A stretch of DNA of 64,000 nucleotides, from the NCBI GenBank assembly GCA_944474755.1, contig OX104117.1, positions 63,727,522-63,791,521 of the forward strand. The letters are read 5' to 3'. Each line of letters begins with the position of its first letter. Positions within the stretch are counted from its first letter, which is position 1. Source of the DNA: Limnoperna fortunei. Its lineage: Eukaryota; Mollusca; Bivalvia; Mytilida; Modiolidae. Below, piece by piece: positions 1-11,462 of this stretch. The notes beneath the pieces are model-generated. The model was not told the DNA's origin. It ran no database searches and worked only from the letters and a program-made list of their open reading frames with translations. A program made the translations under genes and the position numbers.

Positions 1-240
1 CCATAACTTAAAAAGTTCTCAACCGATTTGAATTCAACTTTGGTATATTGTTACATACCATCAGAGGAGGAACCTTATTGATTTTGGGGTAAATCTGTTT
101 AAGGTCAAGGTCACAGTGACAGAAAAACGTTAGAGAAAATTTCTTGAATTAGTGGTTTCCGGACCATAACTCAAAAACTACATCAAGTACTTATCTGAAA
201 TTTTACACAATGGTTCAATACTTTGTCTCCAGTTTACATG
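1..240. repeat. End of a ~163-bp tandem repeat array (cut by window edge)
   Basis: The phrase ccataact(t/c)aaaaa starts at 1 and again at 164, which gives a period of about 163 bp. The body contains 'aaggtcaaggtcacagtgac', a phrase I associate from memory with dispersed molluscan repeats. Only one full unit and part of a second are visible, so array size and ends are unknown. The period matches the monomers at 11.1 kb and 40-41.7 kb. Confidence 0.55.
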
Positions 241-359
241 TAATGCCTGTAATAACCAATTATGTTAAATTTTAAAATGAAGACAAGGAAAGTTTTAGTT
301 AATAAAATACGGCAACTCGGCTTTTGCACCCCTGTGCATATCGATTTTTTAACATGTGG

Positions 360-3300
360 ACGTGAATCGTGAATCGAATTACATTTTACTTCATTTTCTT
401 ATTTCTGAGACCTAATCACCATTCGTTAAAGCAGACTTTATAGTTAATACTTTTCTTGTTTAAGACAGCAAAAATGATTTTCATAGTTTTTTAATGGGAA
501 ATTTGATGTTATAGACTGATTTATCAATGACTTATAATAAATGTGTTTCCGTTGTTGAGCATAAACAAGTCCATTTCCCGGTTTATCTCTGTTGTACACA
601 AATCATTGAGTTTGTAATTTAAACTATTTTTCTTTCCTTAAACCGAAAACAGACTTTCTTGTTCATAAATCTATCAAGATAGGCCACATGAAAACATTAA
701 GTCTTTGAAAATAATTAATTATGACAATTTAAATTTTTGAAAAAAGCAACAGGCATCCAATTTTCATAAACAAATTATTACCTGAAATATGTGGTGATTA
801 TTTTGTAAGTGTCTATGAGGCAGATGGTCAAATTAATTTTTATTAAAAATTTGAATTGAGACGATATAGGTTTCGCCTTATGATTTGAAAATTTTATTAA
901 AATGTGCGCACATATGTACTTTACACTACGTTGAACCTATAATTTTAAGAGAGATAATGAAACTGAACGTTAGGCAACAATCGGTTTTATTTCATTGGTT
1001 TGTTATATTTTGGTTTTTTTGACAATTTTTAAACTATAAAAATACTTAAACCAAGTGTCTCTGCGTATATTGTTTTTTGTATTGACTTAATTTTCCGACA
1101 GGAGTTTTGTAATTATGGATTGAATCTGACTACTTGATTCCAGGACCCGATTTAACCATTAAAAAAAATATGTCTAACTAAATATATATTATATTTTCAA
1201 ACATCTTAGTCTTTCCTGTCAATACAGATTGCCTACTTTCGTTGAATGGAGTTATAGGTCTTAGTGCTGTCGACTTCTTAATTCAGATATTGTTCTTTTC
1301 GGTTTACATCGCTACTAATGGAAAAAGGTTATTGTGCTATCCCTTTCTGCCTTAATTTTACGAGTATAATCTGCCAATTTAAAAAAAAATCAATTAAAAC
1401 CTATTACATTCGAAGAAAAAAAACAAATATTCCTTCACATATTTCACCAACGAAACGGGGAAAAGCTTAAAAGTTTTTTTTTCATAAAAGACTTAGTTAG
1501 TTATAGCTTTATTCTTCTAAGAAATATGCATGCTATAACTACTGATGATAAGAAAAGTATAACATTTGATTTCTTTACTGTATTGAATATTATAGTTTTC
1601 CGAGTCATGCCGTAGTAACGAGACTTCGTGTGATTTGGCATATAACAGGTAAAATGACGCGAGGGCCTGACATTTCTTTCTTTTAAACTGTGACCAGGAG
1701 AAATTCATTACTAGAATCAATTAGAATTAGAGGTTAAAATTGTTCAGTCAATGCAAATATTCGTAATATTTGCAAAGACTGAATAATGACTTGGTAAGAA
1801 AATGATCTGAAAAAGTAATATATACAGGTTAAAAATCAGCATGAAAATCTTTAAATTAATCATGTACAGTTTTTTTGTTTTTTTTAATTATTTTAAGTCA
1901 AACAATACTAACGACAGCCATCTTTTGTGGCGAATACAAACAAAACTTTATTTTTTTTTTGACTGAGTACGAGTAGCGATTTTCTCTTGCGTCGCCAATA
2001 TACATATACTAATGACATCATGAAAAAGTGCGTGTCTAGCTGGTTTCTGAAATGAAACGTTTGGCGCGTATTATAGTGATAACTTTACATCAAAAGACAA
2101 AAGGCAAATGATGTACAGGAACAAAAATACAGTACTAAAATTGCAGCAAAATATGATTATTTTTGTCCGCTGCAAACGCGGCCAAGAGGAGATCAATATT
2201 AACTTGTTTTCTGGTCTTTTCATGTACGCATTTGTTATACAACATCTTTTGCTGCTAATAGATTTGTTACGATAGACGAGGATTTTTTCATGTAAATAAA
2301 TTGTTACTGACTTTGATATGCGGTCGCTATCGGAATTTCTCAACCCTCTAAAATCTAAATTCACATTATTTTGTTGAGAAATCCCGAAAGCGACCTATTA
2401 TAGTAAAGTCATTAATTGTATAACATTGTCGATCATCGTGTCTCTTTGTAATTAACACATATGATATTGATAGGATTTAACATCAACGTTTTTAAAAACT
2501 TGTCAGTAATCGAACACTTACACATTAATATGTAGTTATAATATTACAATTTCTTAATATGAACCATATTTTTAATTTAACTTGTGTACGTGACTGGTAA
2601 ATTGAATCCCTTCACTATTATGTCTGCAACTCACTCATAACCCTTTGTTTAAGCAGACTAAAATAATTAACACTATTTGTTGTAGACATCAAAAATTGTT
2701 TCCATCATTTTTAAACGGGAAATTCAATGTTATAGACTGATTAATAAATGACATGTTATTAATGTGTTTCCGTTGTGAAGTAAAAACATATTCATTTCCC
2801 GGTTCATCTCTGTTTGTACAAAACTCACGGTTTTTGTAATTATAAAACTATATTCTATTTCCTTTAACTGAAAAAAGACTTATTTGTACCTAAAGTGTAT
2901 CCCGATATGCCACATGAACAAATTAAGATTTCGAAAACAATTAATTATGACAAGGTAAATTTTAAAAACGGGCATCCAATCTGAACAGAATGCACCAGAA
3001 TTATTACCGGAAATGTGTCGCAATTATGTTGAATTTGTCTACGACACAGATGATCATATTAACTTTCCTAAAAAACTGTAGTAGAGCTATACAAATTTCG
3101 CCTTATGATTGCTAACGTATATTAAACTGTGAGCGCATACGTATTTTACACGACGTTCGTTTACTTGAACGCCAATGAAACTGAAAATCAGCATCAAAAT
3201 CTATTGATTGTTGAAATTTTACTTGATTTTTTTCAATCGAACCATAGAAAAGACCATGTTTTGTGGCGATATAAATAAACTTGATATTTTATTACAATGA

Positions 3301-5270
3301 ACGATAAGAGATTTTATCCTACGGCACTAAAAAGTCATATTATTCAATGAAATCATGTAAATAGCGCGTCTAGCTGGTTTCTGACATAAAATGTTTGGCG
3401 CGTATCATAGTGATAATAATATACATAAACAAAAATACGTGCCAGTTGTATTCGACATCCTAAATCTAGTATTAAAGATTGTAGTATAAATTATTACATG
3501 AATAAAACTTTGCGTTTGTTCGATTGTCTAAAACTACCCTCGAGTAATGTTAACCTGCAACAGTACTAAAATTGCATCAAAATGTCGGGGTTTTTTTGGT
3601 CCGCTACACAAGCGGTTAAGCAGAACTCAATATTATCTAGTTTTCTGGTTTAATTGATATACGCGTTTTAAAACAAACATCTTTGAAGAAAACAGGGAAC
3701 GGGTGTACTGCTAATAAATGTTTGCTACGACAGACAAGAATTTCTTTTATAAATTTTATTCATGAAATTAAACAGTTAAATTATTTGATATGCTGTCGCT
3801 ATTGATATTTCTCAGCCCTTAAAATGTATGTTCATGTTGTCCTGAAAGCAGCCAATTATATGAAATACATTATTGTAAAACGTTTCTCTCTGGTATAAAC
3901 ACATTGTAATATTGATAGGCGTTAACATTTCTTTTTCAACTTTAAGTAATCAAGCTTACATTGATATGTAGTTTTAATGTTATAATTTGTATTATGAACC
4001 ATAATTTTATTTAACACGTGTACGTGACTGTAGAAGAGAATTACTTCATTTTTATTCTCCGACTTATTAATACCCCATCGTTAAAGCAGACTAAAATGAT
4101 TAACACTATACTTGTTTTAGACACAAAAATAGTTTCCATCATATTTTAATGGGATATTCAATGTTATAGACTGATTTATAAATAACATATCATTAATGTG
4201 TTTCCGTTGTTGAGCATAAACAAGTCCATTTCCCGGTTCATCTATGTTGGTACACAACTCATGGTGTTTGTAATTAAAACTTTGTTTTCTTTCCTTAAAC
4301 AGAAAAAGCCTTACGCGGCATAAATCTATCACGATGTGCCACATGAAAACATGAAGTCTTCCAAAATGAATAATTATGACAATGTAAATTTTTTTAAAAA
4401 AACAAAAAGAGACGAATCTTAAGTTTACAGAATTACAGAAAATGTACCAGAATGTGTGGTCATTATTTTGTATTTATCAATTATGCAGATGATCATATTA
4501 ATTTTACTAAAACAGTGTACCAGGGCGATACAAATTCCATCTTATGATTGCGAATTTTTAATAAAGTGAGCGCATACAAGACGTTTGTTTCCTTATACAA
4601 ATCATAGGATGAAAGTATGACTTTAAGATCGATAATTGAACAGAAAATATGGCAACAATTAGTTTTATTGCAGACTAGTTTTGTTATATTTTAATTTTTG
4701 ACAACTTATTAAACTGTGAGCGCATACGTCTTTTTCACGACGTTTGTCCCCTTTAACAAATCTTAGGATGAAAGTACCACTTTAAAAACGAAAATGAAAA
4801 AAAAAATAGGCAACAATTGTGTATTTTTTGCAAAGTAGTTTTGTTATATTTTGAATTGTTGACAACTTTTTAACTATTGTAACTACATAAAACAACAATC
4901 AATTCCTCAATCAATCATTCAACTATTGTTTGTTGTATTTACTTTATTTTCCAACGTGAGTTTTGTAATTTATTTTGATTTTGCTTATTAAATACTTGCA
5001 CGGCCCGATTGTACCAACCAAAGTAAATGTTTCTAATTGAATATACATTAATTTTGCAGACATCCTAATCTTTCCTGTAAATGACGATTTACTACTTGTA
5101 ATAACGGAGTCATCGGTCTTAGAACTATCGATTCATTTATTTGGCTGTTGTTTCTTTTTGGTTTTACCGCAAATACATGTAATTCTGCCATAGTGTCACT
5201 AATAGGAATGACTACAAACCAAACAAAAATACTTGTGTTTCGATCACTTTCTAAATGGAGATGCGATGAC
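360..5270. repeat. Three-copy degenerate long-period non-coding repeat
   Basis: A distinctive block (aatgtgtttccgttg, then a 'catttcccggtt' phrase) occurs near 540, 2,760 and 4,195. Other matched phrases are 'tttggcgcgtat' near 2,062 and 3,392, and a 'tctttcctgt' block near 1,210 and 5,070. Spacings are about 2.2 kb and 1.4 kb, so the copies differ by internal indels. No copy keeps an open frame across matching positions and no protein is recognisable. This reads as an old tandem or segmental duplication of non-coding DNA, possibly a decayed non-autonomous element. The short ORFs inside it are not supported as genes. Confidence 0.65.
4560..4875. repeat. Tandem duplication of ~148 bp inside copy three
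   Basis: 'gtgagcgcatac' followed by 'gacgtttgt', 'ggatgaaagta', 'ggcaacaatt' and 'gttttgttatattttaa' occurs twice in a row, starting near 4,567 and 4,717. The two units have diverged by substitutions and short indels. It is nested in the long-period repeat and does not code. Confidence 0.6.
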
Positions 5271-6369
5271 ATTATATAAACACCAGGAAACTATTACTTC
5301 AGCAGCTGGCGTATGTGGTATAAGTAAATTATATGCTGTTGTTTTGTCATTATATACTGTGGTTTCGTTATAATATGCTGATCGATCATTAAAATGAAAC
5401 CTTTATCAGAAACCTTGAATATTAACCTAAAAAGATAAAACACCAGACACACATTTCTTTAGACGGAATTAGGATGGTTAACTACAGCATTTAATGAAGT
5501 TAACACAGCATATAATTACGAACAATAGCATATAGTGGTAGAACCACAACATTTAATTACCAAAACAAACAACAAATAATGACGGAACCACAACATACAA
5601 TGAAGGATTAACAGCAAGGATTGTCAATTTTCCTACCTTAGGTCGGTGGTTTTGTCCGGCGTCCTTCTGCAAAAACACTGGACTCCACCATTTGGCTGAC
5701 GAATTGCTGAAAGACGCTTTAAACGCTATTTAAAACAAACACAAAATACATGTATATTACCAATAAAGTTGCATTTAATGACCACAATTCATTTTTTGTT
5801 GCCAAAATACATTATGTACCACCAAAATTTTAGCATTTGTCAAGTTACAAATGTATTTACTATTTAGTTAATTTACTTCTTATATCCCCAAGTCTTATGC
5901 TATTATTTGGAATTTTCGTGTATATTTATTAAAGTGAAAACTGGGTACAGTTAAGGTTTTACGTGCTGTCTCAACAATACAATAACATTTCTTGTTATTC
6001 CATTTAGTAATATTTTCACGAGCAGTTTGTCAAATATGTTATGTTTTTTTTATCAATAAATTAATACAAGTTTACTAATGAAATGACTGGACATGTATTT
6101 AAGGGTATCATCTTTATCTGATTTCTTCAGCTATCCTTTTACAAAATGAAAATTGTTCCTAATTAGAGAGTCGAAAATGAAGGCATGCTGATAAGCACCA
6201 CTGAAACGGTTATTGCTGATAGGCTACCGAATAAAAATGAACAGACTCAACAGGAACCAGAAATTAATGTATAAAGTCCCTTACCATGGTGTTTAGTTTT
6301 AAACATGTTTATAAAGCCATCATACATTCAGTTTCTTATTTTAAGCTTGTAAAAGCCATGATGTACAAA
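5271..6369. other. No gene seen; weak inverted short repeats
   Basis: A+T-rich DNA with no recognisable coding sequence. Between about 5,300 and 5,620 the phrases 'tatatgctgttgtttt' and 'tatactgtggtttcgtta' recur on the opposite strand as variants of 'accacaacattt' and 'acagcatata'. This suggests a very degraded inverted or tandem short-unit repeat. Confidence 0.4.
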
Positions 6370-6405
6370 AACATCTACGCTTTACTTGACTTAATCTACT
6401 TCGTC

Positions 6406-8270
6406 CTATAGGGGACATAGGGCGACCACTGCTGCTCTCCATTTCTTCCTGACTTTGGCTGTTGTTCTCGCCTCTCCACATGTTTTACCAATCTTCTGTA
6501 GGTCAGATGTTAGATCCCTCCGCCAGGTGTTCTTTGGTCGGCCTCTTTTACGATGTCCTTGGGGGTTCCATTCTAGCGCCTGTTTGGTCACGTTGTTGTT
6601 GTTCTTTCTCAGTGTGTGATCAATTGGCTCTTGTTTTGTACGTTTCCCATGATCTTCATTTCTGATTTTATTTAGCCACTTTATTCCAATGATGTTTCGT
6701 AGGCACCTATTTACGAAAACCTGTAATGTCTTTTTAGTGACTGCGTTTAGTCTCCAAGTTTCAGATCCATAGAGAAGGACGGACTTCACATTTGTATTGA
6801 AGATTCTCAATTTTGTGCATGCTCTCAAAGCTTTGCTTTTCCAGACTGGTCTCAATATAGCAAAGGCCTGCTGTGCTTTCTTTTTCCTCGCTGTGATATC
6901 TTCATCGGTGCCACCTGTTGTACAGATGACACTTCCCAGGTAGGTGAATTCCTGAATGTCGTCGATTTCTGCACCTCTAATTATTGTTTTGTTTTTTTTG
7001 ATTGGCATTTATTCTCATTGATTTTGTTTTAGCAGGATTGTTTTGCAGCTGACTCGTGGTTTGAAGCTTGGTTTTGTGAGTCTTGGTGGCGATGAGATAG
7101 TTGACAAATATCATCGGCAAAGTCTTCAAGACATGATTGTAGTGTCCATTTTATTCCCATTGGTGTGTCATATGCTTTTCGGCTCACCCAGTCAATAACA
7201 ATAAGAAAGAGAAGAGGAGAGAGTAAGCATCCTTGTCTGCCGCCAGTTGACACAGGGAAAGGGTCGTTAGGTTTCCTGCATGGATGACTTGACAGGTAAA
7301 TCCATTATAAAGTTGATAGATAATGGATATTATCTTCTCAGGTATTCCATAGTTTCTAAGGATGCTCCACAGAACTTGATGATCAATACTGTCAAACGCC
7401 TTCTCAAAATCTATGAAGGTTAGGTAAAGGGAGGTCTGGCACTCAATGCTCTGTTTAATTATTATTTTAGGGTGGCGATTTGGTCTATGCATGATCTTTC
7501 TTGCCGAAAACCAGCTTGCTCATCCCTTGGCATTTTGTCCACTTCTTTTTTCATTCTTTGAAGGATGATATGACATAATACTTTGCTTGGTATGGATAGC
7601 AAAGTTACTCCTCTCCAGTTGTTGCACACTGACTCACCCTTTTTGGCAGTTTTACCAATATTCCCTTACTCCAATCTGCTGGTAAACACTCATCTTCCAA
7701 ATTTTATTTAAAAGATTTTGCAATTTTTCAATTCATATATTATTCATTGCCTTCATAGCTTCTGGTGGGATGTTGTCAATTCCTCCAACTTTTTTTATGT
7801 TTTAAATGTTTAATAGCTGCAGTTACTTCCGATCTTGTAATCTTCCCCGTGTTTATGTTTATATCATCTCTCTTTTCTATGATTGGTGGGTTTGTAGGAG
7901 GGGGCCGATTTAACACCTCTTGAAAATGTTCTTGCCATCTTTTCAATTGATATTCTGGTTTTGTAATATTTGTACCGTTTTTGTCTTTAACAGTTGCTTT
8001 TAGGCTGGTGTTATATGTACTACCACTAAGTAGTCTAGTTGTATTGTAAAAGGACTTAATATCACTTTTGCCACAAGCTGTTTCTGCCTCTCTTGCCAGA
8101 TGTTCTACGTAATTTCTTTTGTCTTCTTTACATCCCTTTTTTACCTCTTTGTCTTTCTCGTTATACAGATTTTGGGTTTGTCTTTTTTGTTGTCTTGTGG
8201 TGGCATTTAGAATATTTTCTTTGCATTTTCTTCTTTCTTCAATTTTTACCCAAGTTTCGTCTTTCATCAA
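6406..8270 (-). pseudogene. LINE linker and reverse transcriptase, frameshifted
   Basis: The linker (8,270-7,776) is lysine- and arginine-rich. It is followed by degraded sequence reading 'EVDKMPRDEQAGFR' near 7,530. The RT palm comes next: 'FIDFEKAFDSIDH' (7,492-7,184) holds the first catalytic aspartate, 'GGRQGCLLSPLLF' follows, then 'FADDI' near 7,115 with the catalytic pair. The C-terminal segment (7,008-6,406) has 'FTYLGSVI', 'LYGSETW' and 'RGRPKNTWRR'. At least three frame changes separate these blocks. Two residues expected just before FADD seem to be missing. All motifs are visible, so the copy decayed recently by small indels. Confidence 0.87.
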
Positions 8271-8407
8271 GTTTTTCCACTTTTGCTGTACATATCCTAA
8301 GGTTTCTTCACATGTTGAATCAGTGCGTCTTTAGTTTTTTGCCAAATATTTTCAATAGTGTTGTCTTCAGCTACATAGTCTTCAAGAGCTGTAAACCTGT
8401 TTGGAGC

Positions 8408-9290
8408 TTAAGTTGGAAGCTTTCCTATATCGAACTTTTTCCTTTTGATTTCCACATTTGTTTGAGCAAGGAGTTTCAGTTGTACTTTTCCAACGACTAA
8501 GTGATGGTCTGAGGCTGCATCGGCTCCCCTCTTAGCCCTAACATCTTGGAGTGATGACTTCCATCTTCGAGATATTTCAATATGGTCTATCTGATTTTCG
8601 GCATTTCCTGCTGGCGACACCCAGGCAGCTTTGTGAAATTTTTTGTGGGCAAAAAAGGTCTCTCCTATAACTATGTTATTGGTGGCACAGAGATCTGCGA
8701 ATAATTCCCCATTTTCGTTTATATTACCTATGCCATGTGGTCCTATCTCTCTTTCTCTTCCCTCTCTATTGGAACCTACTTTTGCATTTAGATCCCACAT
8801 TAGTATTAAAATATATTTTTTGGTATTTGGTCAATGGATTTTTGTAAGGAGTGGTAGAAATCTTCCTTATCATTGTCGTCTGCTTAGTTTGTTGGAGCAT
8901 AAACTTGAATAATGGTGGTTTTTTGGAAACGAGATTTAAATCTAGCTGTAATGATTCTTGGTGAAACTGGATTCCATTCTATAAGTGCTTTTGTATAAGT
9001 TGTTGTAATCAGAAATCCAACTCCTTTCTCATGTGGATCATCTTGTTTCCTGAATATATGATGGTATGTCCAGAGTTTAAAGTGGTCATGCCCGATGAGT
9101 TCCATCTGACTTCACTGAGGCCTAAAATTTCAATTTCATATCGATCCATTTCTTTAGCTACATGTATGCTCTTTTCTGTTTAATATAGGGTTCTTATATT
9201 CCAGGTGCCTATTCTTGTTGAGTGGCTGAAAACAGCTCTATCGGCCTTCGCGTCATACGCTGTTGTCTATTTTAGTTTTTTGTTTTACTT
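8408..9290 (-). pseudogene. LINE APE-type endonuclease domain, frameshifted
   Basis: This part would nick target DNA to prime reverse transcription. The minus strand shows, in order: 'GTWNIRTLY' near 9,200 followed at once by a stop; 'EILGLSEVRW' near 9,120; 'GVGFL' and 'IIQVYAPTN' (9,105-8,884); 'DLNAKVG' near 8,790; and 'DHHLVVGK' near 8,490. They match the N, E, D-x-N and terminal D-H motifs of the exonuclease-endonuclease-phosphatase fold, as do 'QIDHIEISRRWKSS' and 'RGADAASDHH'. The two open stretches lie in different frames, and the stop after the first motif disrupts the N-terminus. The RT of the same element follows downstream. Confidence 0.85.
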
Positions 9291-9540
9291 CCTCAAGTCG
9301 TTGACGAGAAAGAATAGTATTTGCTTCAAAGGTCGTTTCTGTAATCAACTGTAATATACTGGTTTTTCCAGGGTACGCGGATTAACCCTACGCCTAACCC
9401 CCTGGGCTCGGAGGACCAGCAATTTTATTGTAGGGGTTGTTTTCCCTTAGACGATAGCAGTTGCTAACTAGTTCCATCTACCCGGATTTACTACCCGGAA
9501 ATACTCTAACAATGTCTGACACGATAGTCATTTTGGATTG

Positions 9541-11117
9541 TAAACAATCTGTTGAAACGACCTTATTACTTGAAACAAAAGATTTTAGTCTACTCAATTA
9601 ATAATTTAGACAGTATGTTTAAAGTTCAAATTGACATAGATACAGCAGGCATTGTTATTTTCGTATCTTTTAATGGTATGATGGCTTTACTTCAAATGTG
9701 AAATACTGGTCTGTATGGGAAATTAAGTGAAGGAAAGCAGATGCTGTTATTGCAGACCAGTTTGTGTATACCAATTAGGTATAGATAAACTTAGAGTAAA
9801 ACTATGTACACCACAAATCTATACTAAGGGTCACTTATCCTAATAAACTTGATTCTTACTAGACGCATTTCTAGTGAAGACTAGTGGAAATGATGATGAA
9901 ATAAGTCAAGAACTTCAGAATAATTTCCTTTCTATCAATTAAAGTGGTAATGAGTATTTTGGTGTCCACGGTTATTTTTACCCGCCTTTAGTGAAGGTAT
10001 ACTTTTGAAATACAGTAACTTAAAGCTCAGAATGCTCTTAAATTGTTTTGAAAATACATAGGTAGGACATTGAAGTGCTAAAACCTTTTAACTTAGAAAT
10101 CATTTCAGAGCAAAAGTAACCAGGCCCAAAGCTGTTTGTTCTGTTTCTTTTAAAAAAGAAAACGTTTAAGGCAATAGGTTCATGCTTTTTTCAAACTGAA
10201 TCGATGCCTTAAATATGATTAGACGACTTAATGCAATTTGATGTAGTAATACTTATGTTTCTGCGTGCTATCTTTTTAACCATTCTATATTGTTAAAGAG
10301 TCAAAGTTTCTGGTTCAGAAACGTTTTCATGAGGAATGCTGAAAGTAGTAACAAAATACAGATGAAACTGTCAAAATAGACAATCCACAAATCCAAATCT
10401 GAGAAATTGGCAAACTCCAGAACCGACAACCAAAGAGTCAGCATCTACAGTAATGGTACTGACTAAAGTAAAATAATTCATCGGATGAATCAAAGTTATT
10501 AGGCAAATAAACAAATTTATAATGTTAAGGAATATTACTACCTTCTTGTTAAAAAAACATTTATATTAAAAACTTTAAGGTCTCTGTCTATTGAAATATC
10601 CGCAATAATATTGTACAAATATAATCATACTTCGTACAGCTTTGATAAAGATTTTGCCGAAGATCGCTACCTTATGTCTAAAAGAAAGATTTATGATCAA
10701 TTCGTAGTGTTATTGTACACATATTCTTATTATCGATTCATATTGGCGTACACTCATTTGACTAACTGGGTTTTTGCAGTTGTCCCAATATCTAAACTGA
10801 AGTTGAAACCTCGGGTATTAGGCTTAGTCAACATATCATTAGATATTTTAAAACGTATATATCCTAACATGTAAGATGGAATCTGAATACACTGAAAAAG
10901 TATGTTCAGTTCCAAGTTTCAATAATGTAAATTGAGCAAATAAAACGATTATTCGGTGGATTATCAGTCGATATGGACTGAGTGTTTGTAATTGATTGAA
11001 TGTATGTATAATCTGGGATATCGTTATCTACTATGCTCATTGGAGTATGTATGTACATGTCATCAGTTCCTCTTTCCCAAACTAAAGAAAAACAAAAAAT
11101 CGAAGAATGTGTCCATG
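9541..11117. other. No gene seen
   Basis: A+T-rich sequence. An 87-codon open frame at 10,611-10,874 (+) has no recognisable motif or signal, and chance ORFs of this length are expected here. No RNA gene or clear repeat was found. Confidence 0.45.
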
Positions 11118-11462
11118 GGACACAGATGCCCCCGCTAAATGAAGTATAACTTGTGTTACTGAACCACACTGCTAAATTTCAAATTGTTCTCCAGTACGGT
11201 TTCTGAGAAAAGCTTGACGAAAATTCGTTCAGACGGACGTACGTACGTACGTACAAATGAAGACTCAAACAGGAAGTAGTTGTCCTACAAGTCTGAACGT
11301 CGCTTAGGACGTACAACTTGTGATACTGAACCACCCTGCCAATTTTGAATTTGTTCTCAAGTACGGTTTCTGAGAAAAGTTTGACAGAAATTCGTACAGA
11401 TGGACGTACGTACGGACATTAGTAAAACTTAATGCCCCCTCACATGTCGTCGCGGGGGCATA
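11118..11462. mobile_element. Small tandem-monomer element with inverted ends (pearl/HINE-like)
   Basis: Two monomers start with 'acttgtg(t/a)tactgaaccac' near 11,150 and 11,313, a period of about 163 bp. Each ends in a 'ggacgtacgtacg' run. The left border carries 'atgcccccgc' near 11,126. The right border is a hairpin with arms 'tgccccc' and 'gggggcat', followed by aaaaa. The right arm is the inverse complement of the left border. Inverted ends, ~160-bp monomers and a 3' hairpin match the layout described for bivalve pearl elements and Helentron-associated elements. That family assignment is an inference. Confidence 0.65.

Larger units (their letters stand above)
6370..9540 (-). mobile_element. 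RTE-clade non-LTR retrotransposon (LINE), nearly full length, inactivated
   Basis: Read on the minus strand the order is a GC-richer leader (about 9,540-9,350), an APE-type endonuclease, a linker, a reverse transcriptase, and a C-terminal region with 'LYGSETW' and 'RKRGRPKNTWRR'. These C-terminal phrases are characteristic of RTE-like elements such as the Schistosoma SR2 group, recalled from family knowledge. The reading frame is broken at several points and the last few codons are cut off by a stop near 6,406, so the copy is dead. The 3' limit near 6,370 is approximate and I could not identify a target-site duplication. Protein-level similarity is strong enough that this is not an ancient relic. 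Confidence 0.85.

Noticed and set aside
8093..8912. Long plus-strand ORFs opposite the RTE LINE
   Set aside because: They are antisense shadows of the endonuclease and linker coding sequence.
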